The position numbers and the translations under genes are program-made. From Desmospora activa DSM 45169 (lineage in GTDB: Bacteria > Bacillota > Bacilli > Thermoactinomycetales > DSM-45169): 64,000 nucleotides of DNA. The notes beneath the pieces were generated by a model, which did no database searches, was not told where the DNA came from, and saw nothing but the letters and a program-made list of their open reading frames with translations. Positions 25,732-34,176 of the stretch are shown here, one piece after another. The stretch covers positions 992,001 through 1,056,000 of the forward strand of contig NZ_PZZP01000001.1 in assembly GCF_003046315.1 (NCBI RefSeq), written 5' to 3'. The first letter of the stretch is position 1. Every line of letters starts with the position of its first letter.

Positions 25732-26077
25732 ACAAAGATCTGAACATCTAGATAACGTATTTCGCGCTTTGGCTGATCCAACCCGACGAGAGATGGTTCG
25801 TTTACTCGCAGACCGGGAATGCACCGTAACCGAATTGGCGGCACCGTTTCAAATGTCGTTGGCGGCTGCCTCAAAACACATCAAATCATTGGAGCGGGCG
25901 GGATTGCTCCAACGAAGGGTTCATGGCCGCACCCATTTTTGTCGTCTTAACCCCAAATCATTAGCCGATGCCCATGAATGGCTCCGTTTTTATGAGCGAT
26001 TTTGGAGTGAGCGGCTCGATGCTCTGGAGCATGAGCTGAGAAAGTCGGAAACGGACAGGACTGGGGGGGACAAGTGA
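25724..26077 (+). CDS. ArsR-family repressor of the SdpR type
   Basis: Winged helix repressor of 117 residues: VFRALADPTRREMVRLLADRECTVTELAAPFQMSLAAASKHIKSLERAGLL is the DNA-binding domain, with the recognition helix at about residues 44-56. No cysteine metal site typical of metal-sensing ArsR is present (the single cysteines are not in a CxC motif), so it belongs to the non-metal group usually paired with SRPBCC/AHSA1 genes. The ATG sits inside one of the two operator copies and close to the predicted transcript start, so translation is probably leaderless. The downstream SRPBCC gene lies 147 bases away, in the same direction. Confidence 0.88.
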   Translation: MVEQRSEHLDNVFRALADPTRREMVRLLADRECTVTELAAPFQMSLAAASKHIKSLERAGLLQRRVHGRTHFCRLNPKSLADAHEWLRFYERFWSERLDALEHELRKSETDRTGGDK

Positions 26078-26224
26078 GTAATAAATCCACCTTCGATATT
26101 TCATCAATCAGATGACAATTGAACCTTCCCAAAAGTGAACTCTTTCACTGTAGATTGACGGACGATGTCCCGGTACATGAGTTGTACAAGTCTGCAATGG
26201 ACAGATAGGTGAGGAGGAAAAGTG

Positions 26225-27247
26225 ATGAATAAATACGGTGTAATCACAGAGGCTGGCACCATTCGTTTTACACGCGTGTTGCCCGGTCCGATTGAACATG
26301 TCTGGTCGTTTCTGACGGAATCGGAGAAACGAGGGAAGTGGCTTGCCGCTGGGGAGATGGAACTGTATGTAGGTGGGCGGGTGGAGTTAAATTTCCGTCA
26401 TGCCGACTTATCTTCGCAAGTAGAGCCGACACCGGCCCGGTATAAACAATATGAGGGAGGGCATACCAATTACGGCAAAGTTACACGCTGTGAGCCACCC
26501 CGTCTGTTGAGCTATACCTGGGGTGGGGGGGCAGAAGATGAGTCAGAGGTTACCTTTGAACTGATTCCCCGCGATGAGGATGTGATCCTCGTACTGACAC
26601 ACCGCCGCCTCGTCGAGCGGGATATGAGAAGTGTCGCCAGCGGTTGGCACACTCACCTTACGATCCTCGAGGATCGTCTGTCTGGACGGGAGCCGCGTTC
26701 CTTTTGGGCGGTGCATACTCGGATCGAAGGCGAGTATGAAAAACGTCTCGCTCATAAACTGGATGGGACTTTACACGAAATCGACGGTCGTTGCGCCTTG
26801 CGGTTTGAGCGTTTTTTCCCTTACCCGCCGGAGAAAGTATGGCATGGAATAACGGAACCCTACCAATTTCGTCAGTGGTATCCCTTTGCAACTGGTGAGA
26901 TGGAGCTTATAGTTGGCGGCAAGATTGGCTTTGATGATAATGAAGGAGCGATATACGAAGGAGTGATTACCCAGCTGGATCCACCGCGATTCTTCTCCTT
27001 CACGGAGATCGATGATCGGATCCACTTTGAATTACAGCCTGTCGGCACGGGGTGTTTACTGCTTTTCACCCATATCTTTGATAATCGATCTATGGCGGCT
27101 CCTACCGCAGCTGGTTGGCATCGCTGCTTAACCGCTCTGCACATGGTGCTGGACGACAAAGCGGTGCAATGGCCGCACAACTCGACTGAGCTGCGCAAAG
27201 CTTATGCGGAAGTTTTTGCTCTTCATAAAAGTGAAGGATCATCATGA
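26225..27247 (+). CDS. Double SRPBCC (AHSA1-like) domain protein
   Basis: A 340-residue protein made of two START/Bet v1-like hydrophobic-pocket domains. The first starts at RFTRVLPGPIEHVWSFLTE and continues with KWLAAGEMELYVGGRVEL; the second begins ALRFERFFPYPPEKVWHGITEP with WYPFATGEMELIVGGKIGF. Each carries the repeated GEMEL-VGG motif, so it is an internal duplication. Single-domain relatives are widespread next to ArsR regulators, with unknown ligands. ATG 26225 was preferred over GTG 26222 by spacing from the GAGGAGGAAAA ribosome binding site. It is followed by a strong terminator, so arsR and this gene form a two-gene unit. Confidence 0.85.
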   Translation: MNKYGVITEAGTIRFTRVLPGPIEHVWSFLTESEKRGKWLAAGEMELYVGGRVELNFRHADLSSQVEPTPARYKQYEGGHTNYGKVTRCEPPRLLSYTWGGGAEDESEVTFELIPRDEDVILVLTHRRLVERDMRSVASGWHTHLTILEDRLSGREPRSFWAVHTRIEGEYEKRLAHKLDGTLHEIDGRCALRFERFFPYPPEKVWHGITEPYQFRQWYPFATGEMELIVGGKIGFDDNEGAIYEGVITQLDPPRFFSFTEIDDRIHFELQPVGTGCLLLFTHIFDNRSMAAPTAAGWHRCLTALHMVLDDKAVQWPHNSTELRKAYAEVFALHKSEGSS

Positions 27248-27260
27248 AAATAAGGCAGAT

Positions 27261-27286
27261 GGAGCGGACGAACCGCTCCTTTTTTT
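27261..27286 (+). terminator. Strong terminator after the SRPBCC gene
   Basis: GGAGCGG and CCGCTCC form a perfect seven-pair stem with a five-base loop, followed by seven T. The T-run touches the stop codon of the convergent M23 gene. Confidence 0.85.
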
Positions 27287-28028
27287 AAATACCGGTGGCT
27301 GGTTGTACATATTGCCCCCGTGTCGGGTTAACATTGTCTCGAAGACGAATTCGGATGGATTGGCCTTGGTTTAGCATCGATGAGTTGGATACTTGAAAAT
27401 GAATGTGGGGCTCACTGGAATTACCGGAGTTGCCACAAAGGCCGATAAGGTCTCCTTGTTCAACCGTATCCCCCACGTTGACTACAGGGGAGCCTTTTTT
27501 TAGATGGCCGATCACACTGTATTCATCATTTCCATGATCAATCATTACATAGTTGCCGAAGGGCTTGTCGGGGTTCATTTTGCCAACGGGCTTATTGTCC
27601 GAAACATCGTTTTCAACTTGGATTACGGTTCCTTTTGCCGGGGCAATCACTTCTTTACCGAAGGCATAGTAACTTTGATTCTGTTTTTTGTCACCACGAT
27701 AAGATTTGCCGTTTTTTCGAATCACCAAATCGATTGCATACCGTTGACTCTCATACGCGTAGTGGTAATTATCCCGTTTGTTTGTACCACCCCAAAATAC
27801 GTACCAAGTTTCTTTAATCGGCAGGATAAACTCCGTTTTGGTAAATATTTGGTCGGTATCGGGAACATTTCTGATGGGATAAGGTTGGGTTGGTTGTGCA
27901 TTGCGGTCAGTCAGTTGCCTTGTTGGCTGAGGGGGAGTTTTATTTTGACTTTTTTGTAGCCCGCCACAAGCGGAGAGAAGGCAAAGGGTTACAATTACAA
28001 CTGCAATTTTGCCAAAGATCGATTTCAT
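27285..28028 (-). CDS. M23-family peptidase-like lipoprotein
   Basis: A 247-residue lipoprotein: signal segment and lipobox LLSAC (cysteine near residue 21), a Pro/Thr/Gln-rich linker, then a LytM-type domain. Zinc motifs are the aspartate in QRYAIDLV, the histidine in HGNDEYSVIGHL and the HxH in SEPHIHFQV. The first ligand position, usually HxxxD, reads RYAID, so one canonical histidine is replaced, a variation seen in a lipoprotein branch of the family; peptidase activity is therefore uncertain. The ATG at complement 28028 was chosen because the upstream ATG overlaps the AAAGGAG ribosome binding site. It is probably anchored at the outer face of the membrane and may act in cell wall remodelling. 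Confidence 0.83.
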   Translation of the reverse strand: MKSIFGKIAVVIVTLCLLSACGGLQKSQNKTPPQPTRQLTDRNAQPTQPYPIRNVPDTDQIFTKTEFILPIKETWYVFWGGTNKRDNYHYAYESQRYAIDLVIRKNGKSYRGDKKQNQSYYAFGKEVIAPAKGTVIQVENDVSDNKPVGKMNPDKPFGNYVMIDHGNDEYSVIGHLKKGSPVVNVGDTVEQGDLIGLCGNSGNSSEPHIHFQVSNSSMLNQGQSIRIRLRDNVNPTRGQYVQPATGI

Positions 28029-28180
28029 ATTTGCTGTTCTCCTTTTCATTTTGATCTCGCAATATATAGCCTAGTTTCCACAACGGTTTTGAAAGTTATG
28101 CTTCTCGGCCACGTATGGGTTCGCTTTCTTTTTCTGCAATTTTGCAATACGATGAAAACAAATCATGAAAGGATGATCAT

Positions 28181-29788
28181 ATGGACTGGACTCCTACCCA
28201 TTATCCCTATCCCTCACAACGAATGACGGTTTACGCCAAAAACGGTGCCGTGGCCACATCCCAACCCCTGGCGGCTGCGGCGGGGTTGGAAATCTTGCGC
28301 AAAGGGGGGAATGCTATCGATGCGGCGGTGGCGACGGCGGCAGTACTGACGGTGGTAGAACCCACTTCCAACGGCATCGGTGGAGATGCGTTTGCCTTGG
28401 TTTGGACCGGTGGACGCCTGCATGGACTTAACGCCAGTGGGCCTGCCCCCCAGTTGTTGACGCCGGAAGTGGTAAAAGGAAAAGGATTGGAGTCGATGCC
28501 GACATACGGTTGGCTGCCGGTAACGGTGCCGGGAGCCCCTGCTGCTTGGGCGGCATTGGTGGAGCGCTGGGGAAAGTTGACGCTGAAGCAGGTGATGGAA
28601 CCGGCGATTCGTTATGCGGAAGAAGGATATCCCTTGTCACCGGTGTTGGCCAACTATTGGTCTCGTGCGGTCCACACCGCAAAACAGCGGTGGAATGAGG
28701 ATCTTTACCAGGAATGGTTTCAGGTGTTTGCACCGGAAGAAAGCGCTCCCCGGGAAGGAGAGCTGTGGCGTTCTCCCGCCCATGCCCGCACCCTTCTGCA
28801 GATCGCGGAGACAGGGGCAAAGTCATTTTATCGGGGAGAACTGGCAGAACGGATCGATGCTCATGCTCGGGCAACGGGTGGCATGTTACGAGGAGAGGAT
28901 CTTGCGGATTATCGACCGGAATGGGTGGATCCCATTTCGGTTTCCTATCGCGGCCATGAGGTGTGGGAGATTCCTCCTAATGGACAGGGACTGGTGACAC
29001 TGCTCGCTTTACGCTTGTTAGAGGAGCGGGAGTTTGTGGCCCGGGAGCGGATTGATTCCTTTCACAGGCAGATAGAGGCGATTAAGCTGGCTTTTGCCAT
29101 TGGAAAGGAGACAATTACCGATCCAGATAAGATGAAATGGTCGGTGGAGAAACTTTTATCCGATGCATTTATCCGGGAACAGCGGACGCGGATGGGAGAG
29201 GAAGCCCGTACCTATCATGGGGTGAAGCCGGATGCCGGCGGGACGGTTTACCTGGCCACGGCGGATGGGGAGGGAAATATGGTCTCCTTCATTCAGAGCA
29301 ATTATATGGGCTTTGGCTCTGGTATCGTCGTCCCTGATACAGGGATTGCGCTACAAAACCGGGGTCATACCTTTTCCCTCGATCCGGATGATATCAATGT
29401 TTTGGCCCCGGGCAAACGAACTTATCATACTATTATTCCCGGCTTTTTGACGCGGGCTGGGGAAGCGATTGGGCCGTTTGGGGTAATGGGAGGATTTATG
29501 CAGCCCCAAGGGCATTTGCAAGTGGTGATGAATATGATTGACTTTCATTTAAACCCACAAAGTACCCTAGATGCGCCGCGATGGTGTTGGACCGAAGGAA
29601 AAACCGTACAAGTGGAGAGGGGAGTGCCGGCGTGGATTGTACAGGGGTTACTGGAAAAAGGACATGACATTCGGATTGCACCAAACGCCGGTCCGTTTGG
29701 GCGTGGCCAATTGATTCGACGTGATGAGGCGGGTGTATTGGCTGTTGCTACAGAGCCACGTACCGATGGAAGTGTTGCCGCCTTTTGA
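28181..29788 (+). CDS. Gamma-glutamyltransferase-family protein, intracellular type
   Basis: An Ntn-hydrolase of 535 residues, autoprocessed in the family to two subunits at a threonine. The N-terminal region has the typical GGNAIDAAVATAAVLTVVEPTSNGIGGD segment; the processing site is DAGGTVYLATADGEGNMVS with the expected nucleophile threonine; later motifs include PFGVMGGFMQPQGH and the C-terminal RTDGSVAAF. It lacks any signal peptide, like the YwrD-type branch, so a cytoplasmic role with glutathione-like or gamma-glutamyl compounds is likelier than secretion. It stands alone with its own terminator at 29838. Confidence 0.88.
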   Translation: MDWTPTHYPYPSQRMTVYAKNGAVATSQPLAAAAGLEILRKGGNAIDAAVATAAVLTVVEPTSNGIGGDAFALVWTGGRLHGLNASGPAPQLLTPEVVKGKGLESMPTYGWLPVTVPGAPAAWAALVERWGKLTLKQVMEPAIRYAEEGYPLSPVLANYWSRAVHTAKQRWNEDLYQEWFQVFAPEESAPREGELWRSPAHARTLLQIAETGAKSFYRGELAERIDAHARATGGMLRGEDLADYRPEWVDPISVSYRGHEVWEIPPNGQGLVTLLALRLLEEREFVARERIDSFHRQIEAIKLAFAIGKETITDPDKMKWSVEKLLSDAFIREQRTRMGEEARTYHGVKPDAGGTVYLATADGEGNMVSFIQSNYMGFGSGIVVPDTGIALQNRGHTFSLDPDDINVLAPGKRTYHTIIPGFLTRAGEAIGPFGVMGGFMQPQGHLQVVMNMIDFHLNPQSTLDAPRWCWTEGKTVQVERGVPAWIVQGLLEKGHDIRIAPNAGPFGRGQLIRRDEAGVLAVATEPRTDGSVAAF

Positions 29789-29837
29789 GAAATGGGGTCT
29801 ATTGAACTTTTATCGTCATGCAATAAAATCACACCTG

Positions 29838-29866
29838 ACCGCTTCCCATATGGGAGGCGGTTTTTT
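29838..29866 (+). terminator. Terminator after the gamma-glutamyltransferase gene
   Basis: ACCGCTTCCC pairs with GGGAGGCGGT around ATAT, followed by six T. Confidence 0.8.
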
Positions 29867-29874
29867 ATGAGCTC

Positions 29875-29917
29875 TTGACATAGTTGTAAAATGACTAGTA
29901 ATATAATGACTATGACA
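29875..29917 (+). promoter_or_regulatory. padR promoter with inverted repeat
   Basis: TTGACA (29875-29880) and TAATAT (29899-29904) are 18 bases apart. The arms TGACATAGT (29876-29884) and ACTATGACA (29909-29917) form an inverted repeat with one mismatch, flanking the -10 region, as expected for a PadR autoregulatory operator. The predicted transcript start is close to ATG 29912. Confidence 0.55.
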
Positions 29918-30532
29918 CGCACATTTCAACGCTCACCCCTGTCCTTGGCCGTATTGGCGCTTCTTTATGAAGAACCGATGCATCCGTATCGCATACAGCA
30001 ACTGATTAAAGAACGTGGCAAGGATCAGGTTGTCAACGTACAACGTCGCGGAAGCTTGTATCAGACGATTAAACAATTGCAGCGGGCGGAGCTCATCGAA
30101 GTGCAGGAGACCTTGCGCGAGGAGAATCGTCCGGAACGGACCATCTACCGATTAACTCACAACGGGCTTCAAACCGCTTTGAATTGGTTGCGGGAGATGT
30201 TATCCACACCAGCACAGGAGTATCCATTGTTCCCGGCCGCAATCTCTTTTTTGCCGTTGTTGACGCCAGCGGACGCACAGCGACAATTGGAGTTACGAGT
30301 ATCCGCTCTTATTGCCAAAAAGGAACAGATTGAGTCGGAGCTGCAACAATATGGAGACCTCCTTCCCAGGCTGTTTTTGCTAGAGAGCGAATATCTGGTG
30401 ATTACGATTGAAGCCGAGCTAAAGTGGGTTCGCGCATTGATCGAGGATCTCCGTTCCGGTCGGATCACCTGGAGTGAGGAATGGCTTCGCAATTTTGATC
30501 CGTCTGATCTGGAGCATGATTCCAGAAGGTGA
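29912..30532 (+). CDS. PadR-family transcriptional regulator
   Basis: About 206 residues. The N-terminal winged helix is LSLAVLALLYEEPMHPYRIQQLIKERG followed by RRGSLYQTIKQLQRAELIEV and a wing ending ERTIYRLT; the C-terminal part is the helical dimerisation arm (LELRVSALIAKKEQIESELQQYGD). Three in-frame ATGs (29891, 29906, 29912) are possible; 29912 is favoured because the promoter places transcription start there, making the message leaderless. The methyltransferase gene downstream is close, 49 bases from this stop by the chosen start, and is the likely target together with padR itself. Confidence 0.85.
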   Translation: MTRTFQRSPLSLAVLALLYEEPMHPYRIQQLIKERGKDQVVNVQRRGSLYQTIKQLQRAELIEVQETLREENRPERTIYRLTHNGLQTALNWLREMLSTPAQEYPLFPAAISFLPLLTPADAQRQLELRVSALIAKKEQIESELQQYGDLLPRLFLLESEYLVITIEAELKWVRALIEDLRSGRITWSEEWLRNFDPSDLEHDSRR

Positions 30533-30580
30533 ATGTCCGTATTTTTGGCTGTCCAAAAAAATCAATGGGAGGGCTTAATC

Positions 30581-31252
30581 GTGGATGCAAAAACGGAAAA
30601 AGGTTATAAAGGTATCGGTATGAATGGCTTTATCGCTACCTGGTATGCCAAAAACACCGCCAAGGATATCGCACATTACAAAAATGATGCCAAAAAAGTA
30701 ACGGAGCATGTGTCTGAGGGGGCAAACATTCTTGAATTAGCCCCAGGACCCGGATATTTAGCGATAGCGTTGGCGAAAATGGGGGACTACCGTATCACCG
30801 GCTTAGATATCAGTGAGAAGTTTGTGGAAATCGCCGAAGCCAAAGCGAGGGAAGAAGGGGTAGAAGTTGATTTTCGTTTAGGCGATGCTGCTAAGATGCC
30901 TTTTACCGATGAGACCTTTGATTTTATTATCTGTCGCGCGGCCTTTAAAAACTTTGCCCAACCGATTGTTGCTATTGACGAGATAAATCGTGTACTTAAA
31001 GCTGGTGGTAAAGCGGTGATCATCGATTTACGCGGTGATGTTTCCAAAGAAGTGACGGATCAACATGTGGAAGAAGACTTAGGCATGACGGGGATCAATG
31101 CTTTGATGACAAAATGGACGTTTCGGTCAATGCTGATCAAACGCGCTTATACCAAGGATCAGTTTGAAGAGATGGTGACAAAGAGCCGTTTTCAAACCTG
31201 TCGCATTGAACAGGATAAGATCGGGTTGGAGGTATGGCTGCAAAAACGATAA
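30581..31252 (+). CDS. SAM-dependent class I methyltransferase
   Basis: About 223 residues with the Rossmann-like methyltransferase core: motif I ILELAPGPGYLAIAL (the ELxPGxG loop), the acidic end of strand two GLDISEKFVEIAE, motif II-like GDAAKMPFTDETFDFIICRAAF and the following RVLKAGGKAVIIDLRG. GTG 30581 is preferred because GGGAGGG lies seven bases upstream; the ATG at 30533 has no ribosome binding site of its own although it adjoins the padR stop. It forms a pair with padR. The substrate is not evident; PadR pairing suggests induction by a small, perhaps aromatic or toxic, compound, which is inference. Confidence 0.85.
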   Translation: MDAKTEKGYKGIGMNGFIATWYAKNTAKDIAHYKNDAKKVTEHVSEGANILELAPGPGYLAIALAKMGDYRITGLDISEKFVEIAEAKAREEGVEVDFRLGDAAKMPFTDETFDFIICRAAFKNFAQPIVAIDEINRVLKAGGKAVIIDLRGDVSKEVTDQHVEEDLGMTGINALMTKWTFRSMLIKRAYTKDQFEEMVTKSRFQTCRIEQDKIGLEVWLQKR

Positions 31253-31299
31253 GATGGTAGGAAAAGGGGATGGATAATCCCTGTTGAGGAGGCGGGGCC

Positions 31300-32610
31300 A
31301 TGTATCTGTCGAATCAGACCAATCGCTTTTATGGAGAGGCGGATCGGGAACGGAGATATCCGGATGTATCCCGGTCGCGCCTGGAGATTCGGGATGACTA
31401 TGAACGGGATCACGGTCGGATCATTCATAGTGCGTCCTTTCGCCGGTTACAGTCTAAAAAGCAAGTAATTGGGGTGGATGTAGGTGATCTTCATCGTACC
31501 CGGCTTACCCACTCCATGGAAGCGGCGCAGATTGCCCGGGGCATGGCCCACTCACTCAATCAACGGACGGAAGCGTTGCGCCAAAACGGCTGCCGAATCG
31601 ATATTTCCTTGATCGAAGCAGCAGCGTTGGCTCATGATCTGGGGCATCCCCCTTTTGGCCATGACGGTGAGATGGCGTTGCATGCCTGTATGCACAACCA
31701 TGGGGGATTTGAAGGGAACGCCCAAACCTTCCGCATTTTGTCCCGGTTAGAGGGAAGACAAGGCCGGGGACTGAATCTGACTCGGGGATTGCTGCTTTCG
31801 GTAATGAAGTATCCGGTGGTGTTGGAGGAGGCGATTGTCGATCCCACCGTTTCCGGAAAGCATCCACCGAAAGCCAGTGTATTTGGTGTCGATCGTGATA
31901 TCTTTACGTGGGTATTAGCTCCGTTTTCGGTAAAAGAACGCGCTTTTTACTTGGAACGGGAACCGGACCCCGTTCATCCCGGTGTTGAACGTTGCCGCCG
32001 ACTCACCCTGGAATGTTCCATTATTGAGCTGGCAGATGATGTGGCTTATGCCACACACGATCTAGAAGATGCCATCAATCTCGGCTGGGTTCATCTGGAT
32101 GAACTGCGAGAAGTGCTCCGACAAAACGGTGAAGCGGGTAAGTGGGAAGAGTGGGATGATGCCGTAAAGATGTTGGACCGATTGCATCCCCGACACCCGG
32201 ACTTTAAACACGACCTGAAGCAGTTGTTTGCTTTTTTGATTTCCGGTTTTGTCAATCACCTTACTATCAGCGAGGAGGGGGATTCCGCTTTCTCCCCTCG
32301 TATCCGATACCGAGCACGCCTGCCGGAAAGCCTGCAACAATTAAACCAACGGCTAAAGCTGATGGTGGATGAGCGGGTGATTCGCTCCCCCTCTGTACAA
32401 GCGATGTCGTTTAAAGGTCGGCGTATTGTACGATCGCTGTTTGAGGCGATCACCGATGAGATTCAACTGCTACCTTTTAATGATCGCTATCGCATTGAGG
32501 AGGAGCCACAAGAGAAAGAACGGATTGTGTGCGATTATATTGCCGGTATGACTGATCCCTTCGCCATCCGAATGGCAGAGAAACTGTACGGCTCCGGTTA
32601 TACGCTTTAG
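31300..32610 (+). CDS. Deoxyguanosinetriphosphate triphosphohydrolase-like HD protein
   Basis: A 436-residue HD-domain phosphohydrolase of the dGTPase family, cleaving dNTPs to nucleoside plus triphosphate. The metal site is spread over HRTRLTHSMEAAQIARG, the HD pair in ALAHDLGHPPFGHDGE and a late aspartate in AYATHDLEDA. The opening DYERDHGRIIHSASFRRLQSKKQV is the typical start of the family. The C-terminal third is longer than the minimal fold, consistent with the hexameric branch. It has a GAGGAGG ribosome binding site and stands alone. Some members restrict phage by depleting dNTPs; nothing here decides between housekeeping and defence. Confidence 0.9.
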   Translation: MYLSNQTNRFYGEADRERRYPDVSRSRLEIRDDYERDHGRIIHSASFRRLQSKKQVIGVDVGDLHRTRLTHSMEAAQIARGMAHSLNQRTEALRQNGCRIDISLIEAAALAHDLGHPPFGHDGEMALHACMHNHGGFEGNAQTFRILSRLEGRQGRGLNLTRGLLLSVMKYPVVLEEAIVDPTVSGKHPPKASVFGVDRDIFTWVLAPFSVKERAFYLEREPDPVHPGVERCRRLTLECSIIELADDVAYATHDLEDAINLGWVHLDELREVLRQNGEAGKWEEWDDAVKMLDRLHPRHPDFKHDLKQLFAFLISGFVNHLTISEEGDSAFSPRIRYRARLPESLQQLNQRLKLMVDERVIRSPSVQAMSFKGRRIVRSLFEAITDEIQLLPFNDRYRIEEEPQEKERIVCDYIAGMTDPFAIRMAEKLYGSGYTL

Positions 32611-32816
32611 TACCCCGATGACTTGGATCGTATCCAGGAGGGGATCAATTTCGCGCAATTGGGTGATGTTCAGCGAAGCCCATTTGTGGGAAATGCCCCA
32701 CAAATTAATTCAACTTTATCCGAATGAGCATCTGCCACACATAGAAAGGATCGAGTGAAGAGTGGTGGAGGGAAGATAGGAAGGCGGAAAGACGGTATTC
32801 AGTATAACGGCCCACT

Positions 32817-32845
32817 CACCTCCACATCATATCGATGTGGAGGTG
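32817..32845 (+). promoter_or_regulatory. Perfect 12-bp hairpin enclosing a ribosome binding site
   Basis: CACCTCCACATC and GATGTGGAGGTG pair completely around a five-base loop. The 3' arm contains GGAGGTG, the ribosome binding site of the gene starting at 32852. Folding would hide it, so the structure may act as a translation switch or RNA thermometer; a chance anti-Shine-Dalgarno palindrome cannot be excluded. Confidence 0.65.
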
Positions 32846-32851
32846 GTTTAG

Positions 32852-33208
32852 ATGCTCTGGAAAGGTTTTACGGGATTGCTGGCAGCGGTTCTGGTCTGGG
32901 GACTGGTTGGAATGGAATGGAATTGGATTGCGTCATCAACCTTAGCGGAAGTGATTGCGTCCCAAACTGGGGAGGAGCCATTTGTTCTGTCCGGTACGAT
33001 GCGTTTATTGGATATCCAAGGAGGATGCTGGGTGTTGGAGACTGCAGAAGGGAAACGGTTTCAATTGGACGGTACTCCTGAGCAGCTACACACTTTGCGA
33101 CGGGATGGAGCCCGTGTGACGATATACGCGGTAAAAGCCCCTGATCGATATGGTACCTGTATGATCGGCACTTGGGTTAAAGTGATTCAAATCATGGGAA
33201 CGGGATAA
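32852..33208 (+). CDS. Small exported or membrane-anchored protein, function unknown
   Basis: A 118-residue protein beginning with an uncleaved or cleavable hydrophobic segment (GFTGLLAAVLVWGLVGM), then a small soluble domain from about residue 48: VLSGTMRLLDIQGGCWVLETAEGKRFQLDG and later GARVTIYAVKAPDRYGTCMIGTWVKVIQI. Two cysteines, one in GGCW and one in GTCM, could form a disulfide outside the cell. The pattern suggests a small beta-barrel like some secreted DUF families; I do not assign one. Its ribosome binding site is inside a perfect hairpin, an unusual control. No partner gene is evident. Confidence 0.65.
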   Translation: MLWKGFTGLLAAVLVWGLVGMEWNWIASSTLAEVIASQTGEEPFVLSGTMRLLDIQGGCWVLETAEGKRFQLDGTPEQLHTLRRDGARVTIYAVKAPDRYGTCMIGTWVKVIQIMGTG

Positions 33209-33257
33209 AAAGCGTTTTAATTTTTCTTGGATTGATCTTTCCTTGTCGGGATTGGAA

Positions 33258-33287
33258 AAGAAGATTTTTCTTCCCAGAAATCTTCTT
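33258..33287. other. Ten-base-pair inverted repeat in an AT-rich intergenic stretch
   Basis: AAGAAGATTT and AAATCTTCTT form a perfect stem with a ten-base loop, without a T-run on either side. It may help end the preceding transcript. The remainder of 33209-33556 is AT-rich and shows no convincing gene; the minus-strand frame there has no ribosome binding site. Confidence 0.4.
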
Positions 33288-33556
33288 GAAGGCCTGAAGT
33301 AGAGATGATATATTGTACCTATAGTTCTTTGAGAAAAATTTAAGACGGAATCGATGATAATGATGGATTTTCTTATGGAGCGCTTGGCGAATCTCCTGTA
33401 GGTCTTTCTTGTAGAAGGCGTAAAAGTAAGCGAAATTTGACGAGGAATTCAAAATGCGTTCAAAAAGAGTCGAAATTGTTTCTGGATAAGATAAAACATT
33501 TACCTGTTTTAATTCCGTGAAGTTTTACGAATTTTGAAAGTCAGGTGGGATGGTTC

Positions 33557-33934
33557 ATGGTCAGGGTGGGTGAAGACCATCGAAACCTAAAGTTAAAAGA
33601 GGTTTTTCCACGCATCGACAACGCGGTGCAAACGCTTCTTCGTCTAAAGGAGCCGGTTGCGCGTGAGGCGGTGTTGCCTGTTTGGCGTGAAGCCCAATGG
33701 TTACAGGAGCGCATCCACCATTATGATTTGGCTCAATGTCATCCCCAGGTTCATGAGGTAGTTAGTTTTCTTTCACTCAGTTGTTTTAGTCTCCTATATC
33801 TAGAAGGAGAGTCCTTTTCAACCTATCGGGAAGAGCTTCGATCCCGCTATAAAAGCTTACTTCGCTGGGTCTATTTTTCCCCGAAGTTTGCAACTGTGGG
33901 CAGTGTTAAGCGGATGAGCCACTCGATATCGTAA
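33557..33934 (+). CDS. Hypothetical soluble protein
   Basis: About 125 residues, mostly helical by composition, with FPRIDNAVQTLLRLKEPVAREAVLPVWREAQWLQERIHHYDL and a later segment SFLSLSCFSLLYLEGESFSTYREELRSRYKSLLRWVYF. No signal peptide or membrane segment. ATG 33557 is favoured by AGGTGG seven bases upstream; the GTG at 33545 coincides with that ribosome binding site. It is a single gene followed by a long terminator hairpin at 34004. I do not recognise a family and no catalytic motif is visible. Confidence 0.55.
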   Translation: MVRVGEDHRNLKLKEVFPRIDNAVQTLLRLKEPVAREAVLPVWREAQWLQERIHHYDLAQCHPQVHEVVSFLSLSCFSLLYLEGESFSTYREELRSRYKSLLRWVYFSPKFATVGSVKRMSHSIS

Positions 33935-34003
33935 ATGAAAGATAACGATCATTTTGGTTTTTCATGAGGAGTAGTACCGTCGGCGATCATACAAAGTGGA
34001 AGC

Positions 34004-34039
34004 AAAAGGACAGCGATGGAATCCCATCGCTGTCCTTTT
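34004..34039 (+). terminator. Sixteen-base-pair terminator
   Basis: AAAAGGACAGCGATGG pairs perfectly with CCATCGCTGTCCTTTT around a four-base loop; the T-run is part of the stem. It follows the gene ending at 33934. Confidence 0.75.
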
Positions 34040-34145
34040 GACCTTCGTACTAGCAACACAAGACGCCTCGGCATGTACATGGTCTACCATGCAGCGATCG
34101 CCGAGCAAATATCGTGACGCGCTTGTAAAGCCAAGCAGTGTAATA

Positions 34146-34175
34146 AAAGAGCGTTCCCCGCAGGGAGCGCTCTTT
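34146..34175 (-). terminator. Terminator after the minus-strand gene at 34177
   Basis: AAAGAGCG and CGCTCTTT with GTTCCC/GGGAGC pairing inside form a stable stem, read leftward as ending in TTTTATT, just past the stop at 34177. Confidence 0.7.
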
Positions 34176-34176
34176 A

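Noticed and set aside
26075-26116. GTG frame after arsR translating as MSNKSTF, like the start of an SRPBCC protein
   Set aside because: Only seven residues look similar before a stop after 13 codons; the rest of the 147-base gap does not continue the family, so a remnant cannot be claimed.
33192-33452. 86-codon minus-strand frame in the AT-rich gap
   Set aside because: No ribosome binding site, overlaps the preceding gene end, and composition reflects AT-rich DNA.
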